Part shown: positions 34,501-47,026 of the stretch, piece after piece
Layout: every line of letters begins with the position of its first letter
How positions within the stretch are numbered: position 1 is the first letter of the stretch
Assembly: GCA_037178675.1 (NCBI GenBank)
Contig: JAYMGJ010000340.1
Span: 124,001 to 188,000, forward strand
DNA from: Scleroderma bovista
Taxonomy: Eukaryota; Basidiomycota; Agaricomycetes; Boletales; Sclerodermataceae
Reading direction: 5' to 3'
DNA length: 64,000 nucleotides
Notes under the pieces: generated by a model
Seen by the model: only the letters and a program-made list of their open reading frames with translations
Told to the model about the DNA's origin: nothing
Databases searched by the model: none
Made by a program: the position numbers and the translations under genes

Positions 34501-34980
34501 TTAGCCGGTACTCGCAGATGATGGACATGCTAGTATTGCACTTGCCGGTCATGAATACACTGGTGTACATACTGGTCATAATCATACCAGCTGTGCTATA
34601 AGACAAGCCCACTCAAGCTAATCAAACATATGAGTACATTGTTAGTATACTATGGTAAGCAAACCACCATGGGAAGATCATACTTGGTGTGCACTGACCG
34701 GTCATGATTATGCCAGTAGTGTGCTGACCGGGATTCATCATCCAGTAGTATCCAATGTTGGGTGACAAATATGAACTAGTAATTCATCACATGATAATAT
34801 TGGCAATGGTACAACAATAATTATAAGTAAAGAAATGGGCCATTGGCCTGACTGACCGGTGCTAAGCATACAATAGATCACTTACACATTTAATCATAGC
34901 CATGCACAGGAATATATTCTTACACAAACAAAGGATACTAATTGTACTACAAATACAAAGTTTGTGGCAATGAAACAAAA

Positions 34981-36673
34981 TTAGTCCTTATGTGAGGAGT
35001 CCCCGCCTCCTTCACCCATTGCAACATCTGGTTGCTCTGATGCCGGAGTACCAACATCTTGAGGTTCTGGTGCAGGGGGACTGACGGTAATGATGGGGGA
35101 TGGCTGAATCCCCATGGTAATAGCAGGTGTCGGGTCCACCTGTGACGGTCTGTTGGTGGAGGCTGTTGAAATATCCATGTCCGAGGTCTCCAGAGGGACA
35201 CAGGCCGGAATTGCAGATACCTGGTGGTCGGTACCAGCACTGGGACCTGGAGTGTCACCTGCACCATTCAAAACATGAATTCAAGAGATCAGAAAACAAA
35301 AGCACAAACCTGCAGGTAGATCTAACAATGCCCGGATGGATGGGGAAATGTTGGGACATTGAGAATGTTCAGAAGGCGGAGATCCATGCATACCAGGTGG
35401 AGGACATTTGACCAGAGAAGGTACTGCAGGGTCACGGAGTGCAGGAGCAGTGGGGAACCGGTTTTCGCGCATGGCTTCCACAAGTGCCTGGAGTGCCTCC
35501 AGCTCCTCCTGGTTCTGCTCCAACTCCACCCTCATCCTTGCATTATCTCTCTTCAGAAGGACAATGTTCTCCTCGGTATCCTCCTTCATCCTCGCAATAT
35601 CCTTCTTGAGAAGGAAGACCTCCTCCTCCACATCCTGCAACCGCTCACCCTCGGTCATGCTGGATGTCGCAACAGCAGATGGGGTTGTCGGAGGGTCGGT
35701 GGCAGATGCTGCACAGGTTGAGGCAACACTGGTATCACGGGACTTTGATTTTGGCAACAATGAAGGTGTTTGAATATAAACTTCAAAACCTGTTCAGCGA
35801 TTTGAATGCAAGGATACAAAGCATGGATGATACTCACCTTTGCCTGAGGACCTTTCAACCTGTCCTGCCTTGGCCTTTGATGGTCCAGGAGTAGGGTGGA
35901 TGCTGGACAACCGTTGTCGCTTTGCTGGCCGTGGGGTGAAATCAGGGGCGATCTCCGATGGAACCCTGGAAGGGGACTGATGTCGCCAGGTTGTGTGACC
36001 TTGTGGATCTTCCACTACCTTTGCCTTCTCCTTCCCTTTCTTAGATGGACCGGCCGGCCGGGATTGGGACCGGCGTCCTGCCAACTCTCCACCACTCTCC
36101 TCGGTTCCTGCACCTTGGCTCTTCAGAACAGAAATCAATTGGGATTATAAATGTGGTGTGCTCACCTAATTTCCCACTATCCATGTCTTCATTCCTCTCC
36201 TTCTCCTTTCCTTTCACCTGCATTACTGGTGTTGTTGTTGGTGCAGGAGGAACTGGCAGGGCGGGCTCCCGGAGATTGTACCATGGGTGATCCTCGACAT
36301 CTTTGTCCTTTGCCCGATGGATGCGCTCCCAAGGTGGCCATTTCTTCGCCTCAAGAAGTGAGTCAAGGCTCACCATGAAGGCATTGGCCGCGATGACATG
36401 GATCGGGATTGCAAAGCCGGCCAGCAACTGATCTACAATGGCAGTGACCTCTTTCTGTGGGATTGATGGGTACAGATATCAAACTATGTACTAATAACTC
36501 ACCAGCCTATCCCACACAACCTGTGTGGTTTCCTTCCAGTATTCTGTAGTGCTATTATATTTGAGACCGTCAGTATATTGCTGTATGACCTTGGCTGCCT
36601 GGGTAACAATCACCTTTGCATGGTCCTCACCGGTGCCGATGGAGGAGGTTAAGGTGTTGGCTTGTGATGACAT
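34981..36673 (-). CDS. Gene W, copy B
   Basis: Start 36673 (MSSQANTL), followed by VIQQYTDGL (A: IIQGQIDGL). The exon upstream of 36040 has WPPWERIHRAKDKDVEDHPW (A: WPHFPDIVNATDHDIWDHPW). Next come a basic Ser/Pro-rich region with PAKRQRLS, and an exon ending near 35281 with a strong coiled coil (RLQDVEEEVFLLKKDIARMK). A Pro-rich last exon stops at 34981. The Cys cluster of copy A is absent here, through loss or independent acquisition. Exon borders are not fully resolved. Same strand as copy A gene W although most of B is inverted. 34750-34980 and 36740-37560 hold no recognised gene. Confidence 0.5.
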
Positions 36674-37603
36674 GGATAAAGGTTTTGCAGTTGAATGCGA
36701 TGGGATTCAATGGGAGTGAATGTGGTGGAGGAAAGGCAAGGGAAATATGCTGGTATGGCCACTATATATTGTTGAAAATGATTACATAACATATTCCCAT
36801 GTATTGTGCACAATGGTCCAATACAAATTATGATATGCAGACAAAAAACAAGATAAATGGAACACATGTAAAATCAATAACCGGTTGCTTCAGTGCCACA
36901 AACACACACCGATGAATTCAATTAGTCGCCGGTAATCATATGTACCTCATGAATAATAGTGATTAACATAATTCGCACATGACGATGTGGTGGAACTATA
37001 GAAAGGTGGTGGTCTGCACAGGGAAGGTCTAGCCTGAAAGAAGGGAGAAGGAAAACTGTAGGTAACCTCAGTATGCTGGCAAGCTACTTTATATTAGTAT
37101 ATACCTGTAGGGTAACTACCAGGTATCAGTATGTGTATGTGGTGGTCAGTAGATGGTACTCACCCTCAGTAGTCTGGCAAGCTACTGAGGGAACTATGGT
37201 AATAGACTCTACTGTATAGTGCACTTTATGCTTATGTAAGTAAGTAAACAAACCATAACAGTCTGTTTATAATCCAACAGGAACCAGTGACCAGTCCTTG
37301 CTTGGCTGTTGGTTCCCAAACTGCACTGGTGATCATATTGATTATATAATACACCTTGGTGTTCTTGCCCTTGACCCGGTTGTTCGCATCCTATTTGTTC
37401 TACTCTCACAAAACACAATTCCATTGATGGATACCGAACATTCAACAAAATGTGTAAGGTTCTCGTCAACAAGACAGGTGAAGCACTGTAAGTCCCAATA
37501 ATTTCCCATTGATATGTGACAAACTATTGTAGTCATTCAACCTTCACCCGGTGGAAGTTCATGCCCCAGTTCACTCACCACAGTGGAGGAGGATGAGGAT
37601 GCC

Positions 37604-38644
37604 ATGTCGGTCGATGAGCAAAGTGCCAATGAAAGCTTCACACTAGGTTCAGAACCCCCCATTGGCTCCCCTGATTCGTCCCCAACTCCTGAGGCTCCTC
37701 TCCACTCATTCTCCGAGGACACCAAATTCACCTGTGGGCCAGAACCAATAATCGCTTTCTCCCCTATGTCGGAAAGGTCTTGTTCCATCCCCCATGATAT
37801 ATCTAATTCATCCCCATTATCTCCCAATTCATTTGCATCACTTTCGCCCCCTCCATTTGACTCACCGGTGGCGTGGCACTTATGAGTTTCAGCATCACCG
37901 ATGTCTTCACCATCTGGTTCTCTATTTCAACCCCAAATCAGCTCACCATCTACTACTATGCATGTGTTTACTCCTCTTGCCACTCCACACCTCAATTCAC
38001 CTCGCAGGAGTCAGTCCAGGGACTTTGTTCCCCCCCTCGGATCCCCATGGCACTCACCGGACAGAACAAATACCTCCCACAGCAATGCAGTCTGGCCAAA
38101 ACCTACCACTGGCCCTGTTTTTATTGATCTCACTGAGAGTCCACTTCGTGCATCTGCAACACCCCCAGCTTCAAAGCACAATACTGCATCTCCGGAGATG
38201 CGAAATGATGATGGTAGGTTCTGCTATATATGCCACCTATGAACCCATTCCTAATGTTTGCATACCACTAGATGAGCTCTATGAATTATTAGCAAGGGAG
38301 TCTGCAAGGTATGCTGTGTGGGAGGGAGATGTACCCCTGACACAATGTATGTCTGGAGCCCTTCAGTTATGCTGTCTGACACAATCACAGTGGAAATGGC
38401 AAGGCGAATCACCAGATTGGTGACTTTTTTCAATGAGCAACCAATCCACCCCATGCAAGATAGCCAACTAATTGCAGCATATACCCAATATGCAAATAGA
38501 TTGGTGGAAGCCACCAGCCAATGGAGGGAGTTGGTCCGGCGGCACCGGGTATGGTCAAAATTCTGGGATGAATTGGCCAAAGCAGCAGAAAAGGAGGAGA
38601 TGCAATGGTTGGCAACAGTAAAATTAGATCCATCCCTTCTGTAG
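37604..38644 (+). pseudogene. Gene Z, copy B, with in-frame stop
   Basis: Acidic, Ser/Pro-rich N-terminal exon from about 37604 (MSVDEQSANES) to GTAGGT near 38214. An intron of about 60 bp follows, and the C-terminal part ends at 38644 (YTQYANRLVEATSQWR ... DPSLL), homologous to copy A gene Z. The first exon contains TGA at 37883-37885 in an otherwise open frame, probably CGA>TGA. The WMPPSP repeats of copy A are not present; only the Ser/Pro character is shared. Confidence 0.5.
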
Positions 38645-38699
38645 TGTAGTACTTTTGTAGTACCAATGCAATCTTCATCAGACCGATGTAGCCGGTGGT

Positions 38700-39740
38700 G
38701 ACTACACCCAGAGTGTGTTGACTGGTAATCATTATACAAACATAATGGTCTAAGAACACAACTGTTAGATACCAGACCAGATCAGTTGCATATTTAGTAA
38801 TAATTATACATATTGTGCTGACCAATAATAAGGATATCAGTCTTGTGTGGGCTGGTGCTACACATACTGGTAGTATACTGAGCGGTGGTGACCATACCGG
38901 TAGCATACCAGCTAGTAGTGACCATACCGGTAGCTACCAGACCAGATCAGTTGCATAGCGATTGGTAATAATTATACACATTGTACTGGCCAATAATAAG
39001 GATACCAGTCTTCTGTGGGCCGGTGCCATGCATACCAGTAGTATACTGACCAGTGGTGACCATACCGGTAGCATACCGGCTGGTAGTCACCATACTGGTA
39101 GCATATCAGCCGGTACTGACCATACTGGTAGCTACCAGACTGGATCAGTTGCATATTGATTAGTAATGATTATACAGATTGCACTGGAAGGATACCGGTC
39201 TTGTGTGGGCCAGTGGTGACCATCCCATTAGTGGTGATGATACCGGCCTATGATACTAAGATGATGGTACTGGCCTGTGGATAGTAGACTAGATCAGTGG
39301 AATATTGACAGTGGAATAATCATGCAGATAGTACTGGCTGCTGATATGAATACCAGTATAGTGTGGGCCGATCGTACCCATACCGGTAAGATAGTACTGG
39401 CCAATAATCCATACTGCTTGTATACTCACCGGTCGATAGGATACCTACTGGTAGTGACCATACCGGTAGCATACCGGCCGGTTGTGATCATACCAGTAGT
39501 ATACTCACTGGTAGTAGTGAACTGGTAATCATTATACAAACATAATGGTCTAAGAACACAACTGTTAGATACCAGACCAGATCAGTTCCAAATTGACCTA
39601 TAATAATTATACAGATTGTACTGGCCAATAATAAGGATACTGGTCTTGTGTGGGCCAGTGCTGACGATACTGCTAGTATGGTGACTGGCAGTGATCCGGG
39701 CTGATGATAAGGATACTGGTATCATATGGGATGAGACCAG
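38700..39740 (+). repeat. B-type repeat field: ACCGGTAGCATACC words in about 200-bp units
   Basis: Repeated segments beginning TACCAGACCAGATCAGTT with AATTATACA and GTGTGGGCC (38770, 38935, 39130, 39285, 39570) alternate with ACCGGTAGCATACC words. A block at 38720-38860 recurs directly at 39508-39650. ACCGGT, ACTGGT and ACCAGT variants occur together. Confidence 0.85.
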
Positions 39741-39806
39741 TGGTAATGATATCAATAGGTACCACATTTGACAACAGGACACATTCATAAAATATATAAA
39801 TGTAAT

Positions 39807-41693
39807 CTATCTCTTTTTCCTTTTATCACGGGGTGTAGGTGCATCATGATCTGCTCTTTCTGTTGCCCTTCTTTGCCTTTTGGACTGCTGGACTGTATTA
39901 CCAGGACCGGGTTCCTTATTGCTAGGACCGGCTATGGGAATATCCCCCGGAACCACATTATCTAATAATAATGTCATTATCCTGTCAATTCTATTCAATG
40001 AACATACCTGTTCCTCTCTTCTGGCATGGACGTGGCTGGGTGGGGGGAACTGCGATAGTGTCACCGGCTGGTGCATGAGCTTTTGGGGCAGGCCAGTTGT
40101 GCTTCTGACTTCTGGTTCAGTCAGTAACGCCTTCATTGGGGGAATCACCCTCATCCCATTGGTCCTCTATGTAATATTTTTAGTAGAGACTCCACAATTC
40201 AGAGAAATTCGCTCACCTTGTCTCCTTCTCTTTCCAAGGGCCTTGTCTGACCGGTGCTCATCTTCACCAACTGACCTTTGTAATGCTCCCTCGGCATCCT
40301 TCCAGGCCATGAACCTAAATACATTTTGTGGATCGATTTGTTGTCTCCTCCTCCAGAATTCCAGGATCTGAGTCACTTGCACACCACCCATTTTGCTAGG
40401 TTCCTTCAACGAGACATCAGAAGGGAGGTACTTGCTTTCAATATAACCTTGCAGGTCTTCTGTGATGCTCATCCATGGTACAGTTGCTCTTTCCTTTCCA
40501 CAAGCATGACCTATTGTGCCTTAGTTAGTTACCCCTCACATAAATCCAAGTAACTTATGGTAGTGACAGGTCACGAATGCCTGGATGATGTCCTGTTTCT
40601 CCAGCACATGCATGTCAAGGATGTTCGGAAGTTGTGGAATCCTGCTGTCAAGGGTTTGGAGGCTTACTTGTGCCTTTTTCTTACCCTTCTTGACAATCTT
40701 TCGAGGATGTTGATCTGCATCCTCATCCTCATCATCTGCCTGGTCTCCATCCGGAATCTCGCCGGCCTTGAATACATCAGAAGCATACCTCGACCATTTT
40801 TCCTCCATTCCTTCCCAGTCCGGAAATGTACTCGCATTCCCAAGTTCATCATTGAAATCATGTCTGTAATTGTTCTGGTCATCTCAATGTGTAACTGCCA
40901 TGTTTCCACTTACATGCCGGCCATCACCTTTCCGTTCTGATCCTTCCAAGCCACCATCACCACCACCCGGGTACCACACTGCTTCCACATAGTCTCTGCA
41001 TACTCGCGAGTATACTTCCGGCCTTTTTTCTCAGCTGCACTGAAGACCTGTGAGGTGTATCATACAAAAGATTAGAAATGTGTACATACATAGCCTGTAC
41101 CTCCAGCGGTGGTTGGACCTCATTCCACTCCTGAGCAACCCGCTCTGCCTCTTTCATTTCATCCTTGGTAACCTTTTTCATCAGCCTTCCAACGGTCTTC
41201 TGGTACCCTCCTATCATTTCCTTGCTGCCAACCCCGATACCGCGCTGTTGGAATTCTTGCTGAATATCCATTCGCTTCTGCTCCCTTATTACCTTCCGTG
41301 CAGTCCAATTTTGCCCCCACTTCAGCATCCCCTTGCATGCTCGGGACTGGCCATGGTTATAAAACCAGCTTTTGATGTGCTATAAAATGTTAGCCTTTGC
41401 AGAGTGGAATACAACATCACCTACACCCAACTTAGCTTTCCAGTCCTCTCCCAAGATGTACTCATTTGCAGGCAGGTGTCTAATGAGATCACGGACCCTC
41501 CTATTCACAGGCTTCCTCCTGTCCCCCTTTAAAGCCTTCCACTCTTCGAGGTTTGCATGAAGAATCTCTATTTCCTCAGAGGTGAGTTTCCCTGGAGTAT
41601 TCTCCCCTACCAGTCCGGTGGTTGTGGGATCCTCTGGTTCTGTAGGTGAGATGATTCAGAAGATGAATGGGAGTCTGAGTCGCTTGAAGTCAT
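39807..41693 (-). pseudogene. Gene Y, copy B
   Basis: Starts at 41693 (MTSSDSDSH). The frame must shift by one base near 41640 to reach LTSEEIEILHANLEEWKAL, homologous to LRDDEVEVLEEALEDWKAA in copy A. Later exons give HIKSWFYNHGQSRACKG, IGGYQKTVGRLMKKVTKDE, TRVVVMVAWKDQNGK, LPNILDMHVLEKQDIIQAF and VTQILEFWRRRQQ, ending in a basic tail (PRDKRKKR, stop 39807). Apart from the 5' frameshift the exons look well preserved. Transcribed divergently from the copy B KDZ gene, as Y and KDZ are in copy A. Confidence 0.55.
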
Positions 41694-42028
41694 TGTGAAT
41701 GTGGTAGACTTTGTTGGTGAAGCCCTCCATATCATAGCGTGCACCATGTTGAATGGAATTCCCTCAGCTGTCATGTAAAGTTCCTTTGATCTGAACAATT
41801 TCCTTTTGAGGTTAGCTATGGTTCCGGTGCAGTGGATCACTAACCATAAGAAGTAGCCGATGTCACAAATCGGCAGATCACCTACTATATATAGGCAGTG
41901 TACCTAATGTTCCTGATGCCAATTGGTACCAATCTCAGACAAGATACACAGATCCGGATGCAATGATGGTGATCCATGATGTTGCAATGAGGCATTTCCT
42001 ACTGAAGTTTGCACCAAGCCTATCAATC

Positions 42029-45000
42029 ATGGGGAAGTCGAGGATATCTGGAGTGACCTCTTCTACCTCTGTGACCCATGTGGTGTGGAAGACTGTGAAA
42101 ACAACTAGAGGATCAATTGATAAGTTTCAAAAGGTCACTCCCAGAAGAAAGGGTCGACAGGCTATGCAATCTAAGGCATCTCCTACTGTGGCTTGCTCAT
42201 CCATCATGGCAGAACACAATGTGTTTCAAAATGGTGATGAAGATGCTTACCAGGAGCTAGACGATCCACCTCCTTTGAAACAATTTAAAACGACCAAAAA
42301 TCAGGTAGAGTATTATTCCACAATATATTACCCTGTATCTCATGGACATCGCTTTTAGAACAGCTATCTCTGGGCATGGCTGCCCCATAAACAGAAATAT
42401 CTCTCAATCATTCTTGCCATGGAAGCTCCCCCCTGTCCACGGATTTGCATATTGTGTGGTGGGGATGGCAGCTACAGATGCATAGATTGTGCACACTGGC
42501 CGGTGTTCTGCACAGCCTGTTGCAGGAACCAGCATAAGCTCTGGCCCTTCCACCGGGTTCAACAATGGAATTTGGCCTTCTTTGAAGACTCCTCTCTCCG
42601 GCTTGTGAGTGCTTTCATTCTGACTCAATAACAATGTCTGATGTTGTAGGCGGGGTTGGTGCTGCACCTTGGACATGGTGGGGATCCTTGTCCGAGTGGT
42701 GGGCATGCAGAATTAGATTCTAGAGGAAGGAGCACAGGACCATGAGGAATCTGTCTTTACCTTTCAGGTATTGGATGATTTCATCCAGGATAATGTGGAA
42801 TGTGGAACCTCTGCCATGAACTATTACAGCAAACTCCGCAGGATTACATCCAATGCCTTTCCACACCTTGTGCCGGTGAGTGGACCGGAAACACATTACA
42901 CGTGTCTTACCTCAGTAATAGGACAGATACAGGGAGCTACTTAGAGTATCCAGGATGTGGAGGGTGCTAAAATTAATGAAATGGAAGGGAGTTGATGATA
43001 GTGAAATTGGTTCATCAACAGGTGACCTTGTGCTGTTTTGTCCAGCATGTCCACAGCCTGGAGTGAACCTTGATGATACTGATGTGGATTTGTCCCAGTA
43101 TGTAATGTGTTTAAGCTCCACTGGGATGGGGAGATTCATTTTTCTTTGTAGCTGGAAATTTTCAAGGTCGATAGTGATGGATGGAAATTTCAAGGTGGAG
43201 CACATGAGACCGAGGAACCCTGCAGATGAGGTGTGGCTGATGGATTGGAGGGGGTTCATGGTAGGCTCAGGTAACTACAAGGAGTACTTGGCAGGCACAG
43301 CAAATCGGATAGAGATGAGGGAATGCACCACTGGAAGTTCTATATCTCACCCTTTGAAAAGCGATCAGAGTGTAGCAATCACCAGGCAGTTAATCAGGCA
43401 AATTCGGCAAGGAAACAGCTGTCATCCACCGGGATTGGGGGATGTGCATGTGCAAGACATGGATGTTTCATCCCCCATGCAATGGTTGACTTTCAGAAGG
43501 GAGAACAGTAGGTTCTCATAATTGTCATCTTGAGTTTGTTGAGCTGGTTACAGGCAGGTAAACATGGACTATGCCCTGGTGCATGCAGTCCGGCATGCAT
43601 TGAATCCCGACCAACAAGTGATAACATTTTACGACATCAATTGCCAGTATAGTAGAAATTTGGCCTGGTGGATTCAGTCCAACAAATTCATCACTCTACC
43701 AGATGGACTGTGCATTTTGCCTGGGATCGGTATTTGGCATGTACATGGGCATAAAACAGAATGCTTTGCCAGATATGCCCCGAATTTTATTCCTGGTGCC
43801 GGCAGAGTGGACGGGGAGATCATGGAGACACTGTGGTCTTCACTGAATATAATATCTCCATCTGCAAGGGGGATGGAAACACCGCATCGCCAAGAGTTAC
43901 TCGATTTCCAAATGAATGACCACAATTTTGTCAAGATGGTCCGGATGTGTGAGTATAACAATGCCCTTCACCATGACCCTGCTGGCTGATGTGTACAAGC
44001 ATTGTTTCTAAGGAGAAAAATGAGGGGTGCCCAGTGCTCATTGACAGAGGTTACAGAAGCTTTGAAAAACTGAATAACCAAGTCCCGGAAGGTCTCCGGC
44101 AATTGTGGTCAGAGCAGGAGGCGAAGGCATTGAATGACCAGATGATGGATCCCCGTGCAATGGATATATATGATGTTCAGCTGGAGAAGGGTATGTTGTT
44201 TTAAAATGGAGTTAACCTTACTGAATATGGCCTGAAGCACCAACAATGAAATTGATAGAAATGAACCTTATCAACCAACAACAAGACGGCTTCGGGGATC
44301 AATCACATGGATAGCTAAGGCATTGAAGGTTGAAGGAGCACAGATAATGCTAGCCATTGATGCTCGGCAGCTCAACACATCCGGAACTGAAATACAACAG
44401 CTATCAATTGCACAGTGCCGAGACCGGCTACAATCCCAGTTAGAGGGATTAGTTGCATCAGCCACACAGTTTCTGGGTGAAGACTGGGATGATGATGTAG
44501 AACTGGACACTGCCCTACAATTTCAGGACGACCAAGCAGATGGTGAGGAAATAGAAAATCCATTCATCTTGCCAACACAGGGAAATGCCGAAACAATGTT
44601 GCCACCGCTGCCATCATATATTGGAATAGACCGTCTCCAGGGATTAGGACTTGGATTCCTTGTGGAACAGGAACTATCCTTGAGACAGGGGCAAGCCAAT
44701 GATTGCCTTCATGAAATTAGACTGGCACTGGCTGACAAGGCCATCATCTTTAGGCGAGATGTTAGACAAGCCGGTAATTATAATATGACCACCCGGGCAT
44801 GGGGCCGGATAGTGAGCACAGATCTCACCCTACAGCGCCATGCCTCATTATATCGCCAGTGCTGCAGGCAGATGGTAGCTCTCCATGCCGATAGACAGGT
44901 TCTAGACCGGTACCAGGAATTGCATGCCTCCGACCTTTCGGTCACCACTGCAATATCGGACCCCAATGCTTAGGGCCACAGGGATGATACCCTCCCTTGG

Positions 45001-45328
45001 TTCTGGACCATGGATGTACCCCGAGATACTAATAGGAATGATTGGATGTCTGAATGTATGTCTTAGCATCATCACAAAATGCTTTCGGTACTTAACTGGA
45101 AATCTAGTTTACCGGGTTCATTGGTTCCGGTCCAAGGCACTTAGGGACTGGTGGAAGGAGGAAGTGGAGATGCTACAATGTGAGGTGGAGTGGACCAGAA
45201 ATTATTTCCAAAGTAGGTTGAATTTCTGGTCAGACCACCAGCAAACAGCATTGAGATCTGATGAGATCGGGATTGCCTGTTATGCTGCCCGGCAACGTCA
45301 GATATATCATTGGCTCTATTCCATTTAA
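42029..45328 (+). pseudogene. KDZ transposase, copy B, inactivated
   Basis: Same exon plan as copy A. Recognisable parts: start MGKSRIS (42029); CxC2 cluster (CILC, CIDC, CTACC); RYRELLRVSRMWR; IVMDGNFKVEHM; TFYDINCQYS; GRVDGEIMETLW; NMTTRAWG; and a C-terminus FRYLTGNLVYRVHWF. Damage: the second Cys segment (FCDVRYCNC region, about 80 codons) is deleted with a frame change at about 42715-42750; a frameshift near 44040-44060; an in-frame TAG at 44971-44973 where copy A has Arg. The donor of the seventh intron is normal here (GTGAGT, 43948-43953). Catalytic residues remain, but no full-length protein can be made. Confidence 0.85.
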
Positions 45329-45359
45329 ACACTACATTGATGTAGGTTGTAAAACATAT

Positions 45360-46131
45360 CTACTTCTTTTCATCTGTCACAAACCATTCCCATGTCTTAC
45401 CCAATTGCTCTTTTACATGGGGAACACTGTCAAATAAACTCAGCTGCTGCTCTGAAGCCTGCATCACCATATGTACATTTCCCATCTCTTTCTCTATTTC
45501 ATGCAGCATGAGATCACACCCACTCATCATGTATTTGATGCTGTCCCTTGGCATTCTTGGGACATCAAAGAGGAGTGGTAAGGACTCGGTCCCATCCTGC
45601 TGATCATGTAAGGCAGGATGTGGTGGCAAGGGAATATACATACCGAGACAGTAGGGAAAAAGTCTTTGGCCTCCGAAATGATGTGCAGGATTTTCCAGGA
45701 TTCATATCCATCGGGGAATGTGGTACCAGGCATCTCCCACCATTTGTGTAGCATCAGTCTGGTATGATGAATCTGTGACTCGGATGTCCTGATCATGAAT
45801 ACATCATGACCCTTCATGTATTCCAGTATCTCCTCCTGCTGCATCTTTGCCAGAGTGGCACACCACAGGAATTGGTTTGCAATATAAGGCACCCACATGA
45901 TCAGACCATAGGCACTGCATGCAGAGAGCAATCGCTCAAGAACATGCTAAATGTATAATATATGAATTGATTTCCATGAGAATCAGGTGATCTTACAATT
46001 TCTATCATGACATTCTCAAACCAATTTGAAGATGGGTTGGGTTGCTGTAGCACATAGGTAAACCGTCGGAACCGAACCCCAATGTATTGCAAAGCGAGGG
46101 AGATATTGTGGGCATCAAGGGTGTTAGACAT
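45360..46131 (-). CDS. Gene X, copy B, 225 aa, open
   Basis: Exons 46131-45997 (135 nt), 45946-45644 (303 nt) and 45599-45360 (240 nt) join in phase 0, with introns of 50 and 44 bp and no stop. Homologous to copy A gene X throughout (LQYIGVRFRRF / LQYVGVRFQRM; ISEAKDFFP / VSEAEAFFP), with the same intron positions and an identical middle-exon length. Sequence identity is modest, so the copies are old. It is the only cargo gene in copy B I found free of disabling changes. Function unknown. Confidence 0.65.
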
Positions 46132-46259
46132 GATTGTGGGCAAGTGAGGTCCTGGGTAAATATAAGCCTTTAATAGGATAATGATATTTCTCATGGTCCA
46201 TGTGACATTCATGATGCAGTCCTGCCTTAGACCGGTTGAATGGGTGGCCAGTAGGGCAC

Positions 46260-46975
46260 ATACAAGACACAGAGGAATGGTCACTGGTAATAAATGTGGG
46301 GTATTGACTGGTAATAATCACGTACACACTGGCAATCATGATGCTTGCAATATAAGCCTGTCAGGATTGTATTTGAAGACAGAGACCAGACCAGTGATGT
46401 AGTGACCAGTGATGGTCATTCCAGTATTACACTGGATAATAGGTATAGCGGTAGCATATCGACTGGCAATGGGCATACAACTATTATACTGACTGGTAAC
46501 TGTCCCACCGGTAGCATACAAACTGGTGTTGGTCATACTGGTGTTATACTGGCCAGTACTGAAGGTACTGCTATTATGCTGACTGGTAACAGTCATACCG
46601 GTAGCATACTGACTGCTATGTGGTGTACCAGTATCATCCTAGTATTGTGTTTTGACCTGCGAAGATACTGTTCTATATGGGCATACTGACCGCCAATGGT
46701 CATACTGGTATTATACTCAGCCCATAGCGAGTCAAGTGGTGACTGTCATACCGGTGGCCTTCATACCAGTGGCATACTGACCGGTCAGTGTCATATCTGT
46801 AGCATACTGACTGGTCACTATCATACTGGTAGCATACCAGGCAGTCAGTGTCTTACCGGTAGCATACCAACTGGTCACTGTCATACCGGGAGCATATCAA
46901 CTGGTGTGTCATACCGGTGCATACTGACTGGTAACAGTCATACCGGTAGCATATTGTTCTACATGGATAAAGCAT
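46260..46975 (+). repeat. B-type repeat field between genes X and TET/JBP, copy B
   Basis: Dense ACCGGTAGCATACTGACTGG words of 15-25 bp (CATACCGGTAGCATACTGAC and variants). No coding sequence. Confidence 0.85.
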
Positions 46976-47026
46976 ATCCTACCAGAAACATGTATTGGAC
47001 TACCAGTCATGGCCAATTAAGGTAAT

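Noticed and set aside
41740..41840. LKRKL...MTAEG peptide upstream of gene Y copy B as a displaced KDZ exon
   Set aside because: It resembles KDZ copy A LKRKL...MSAEG, but the matching KDZ exon is still present in place in copy B near 44010-44050, so the likeness is probably chance.
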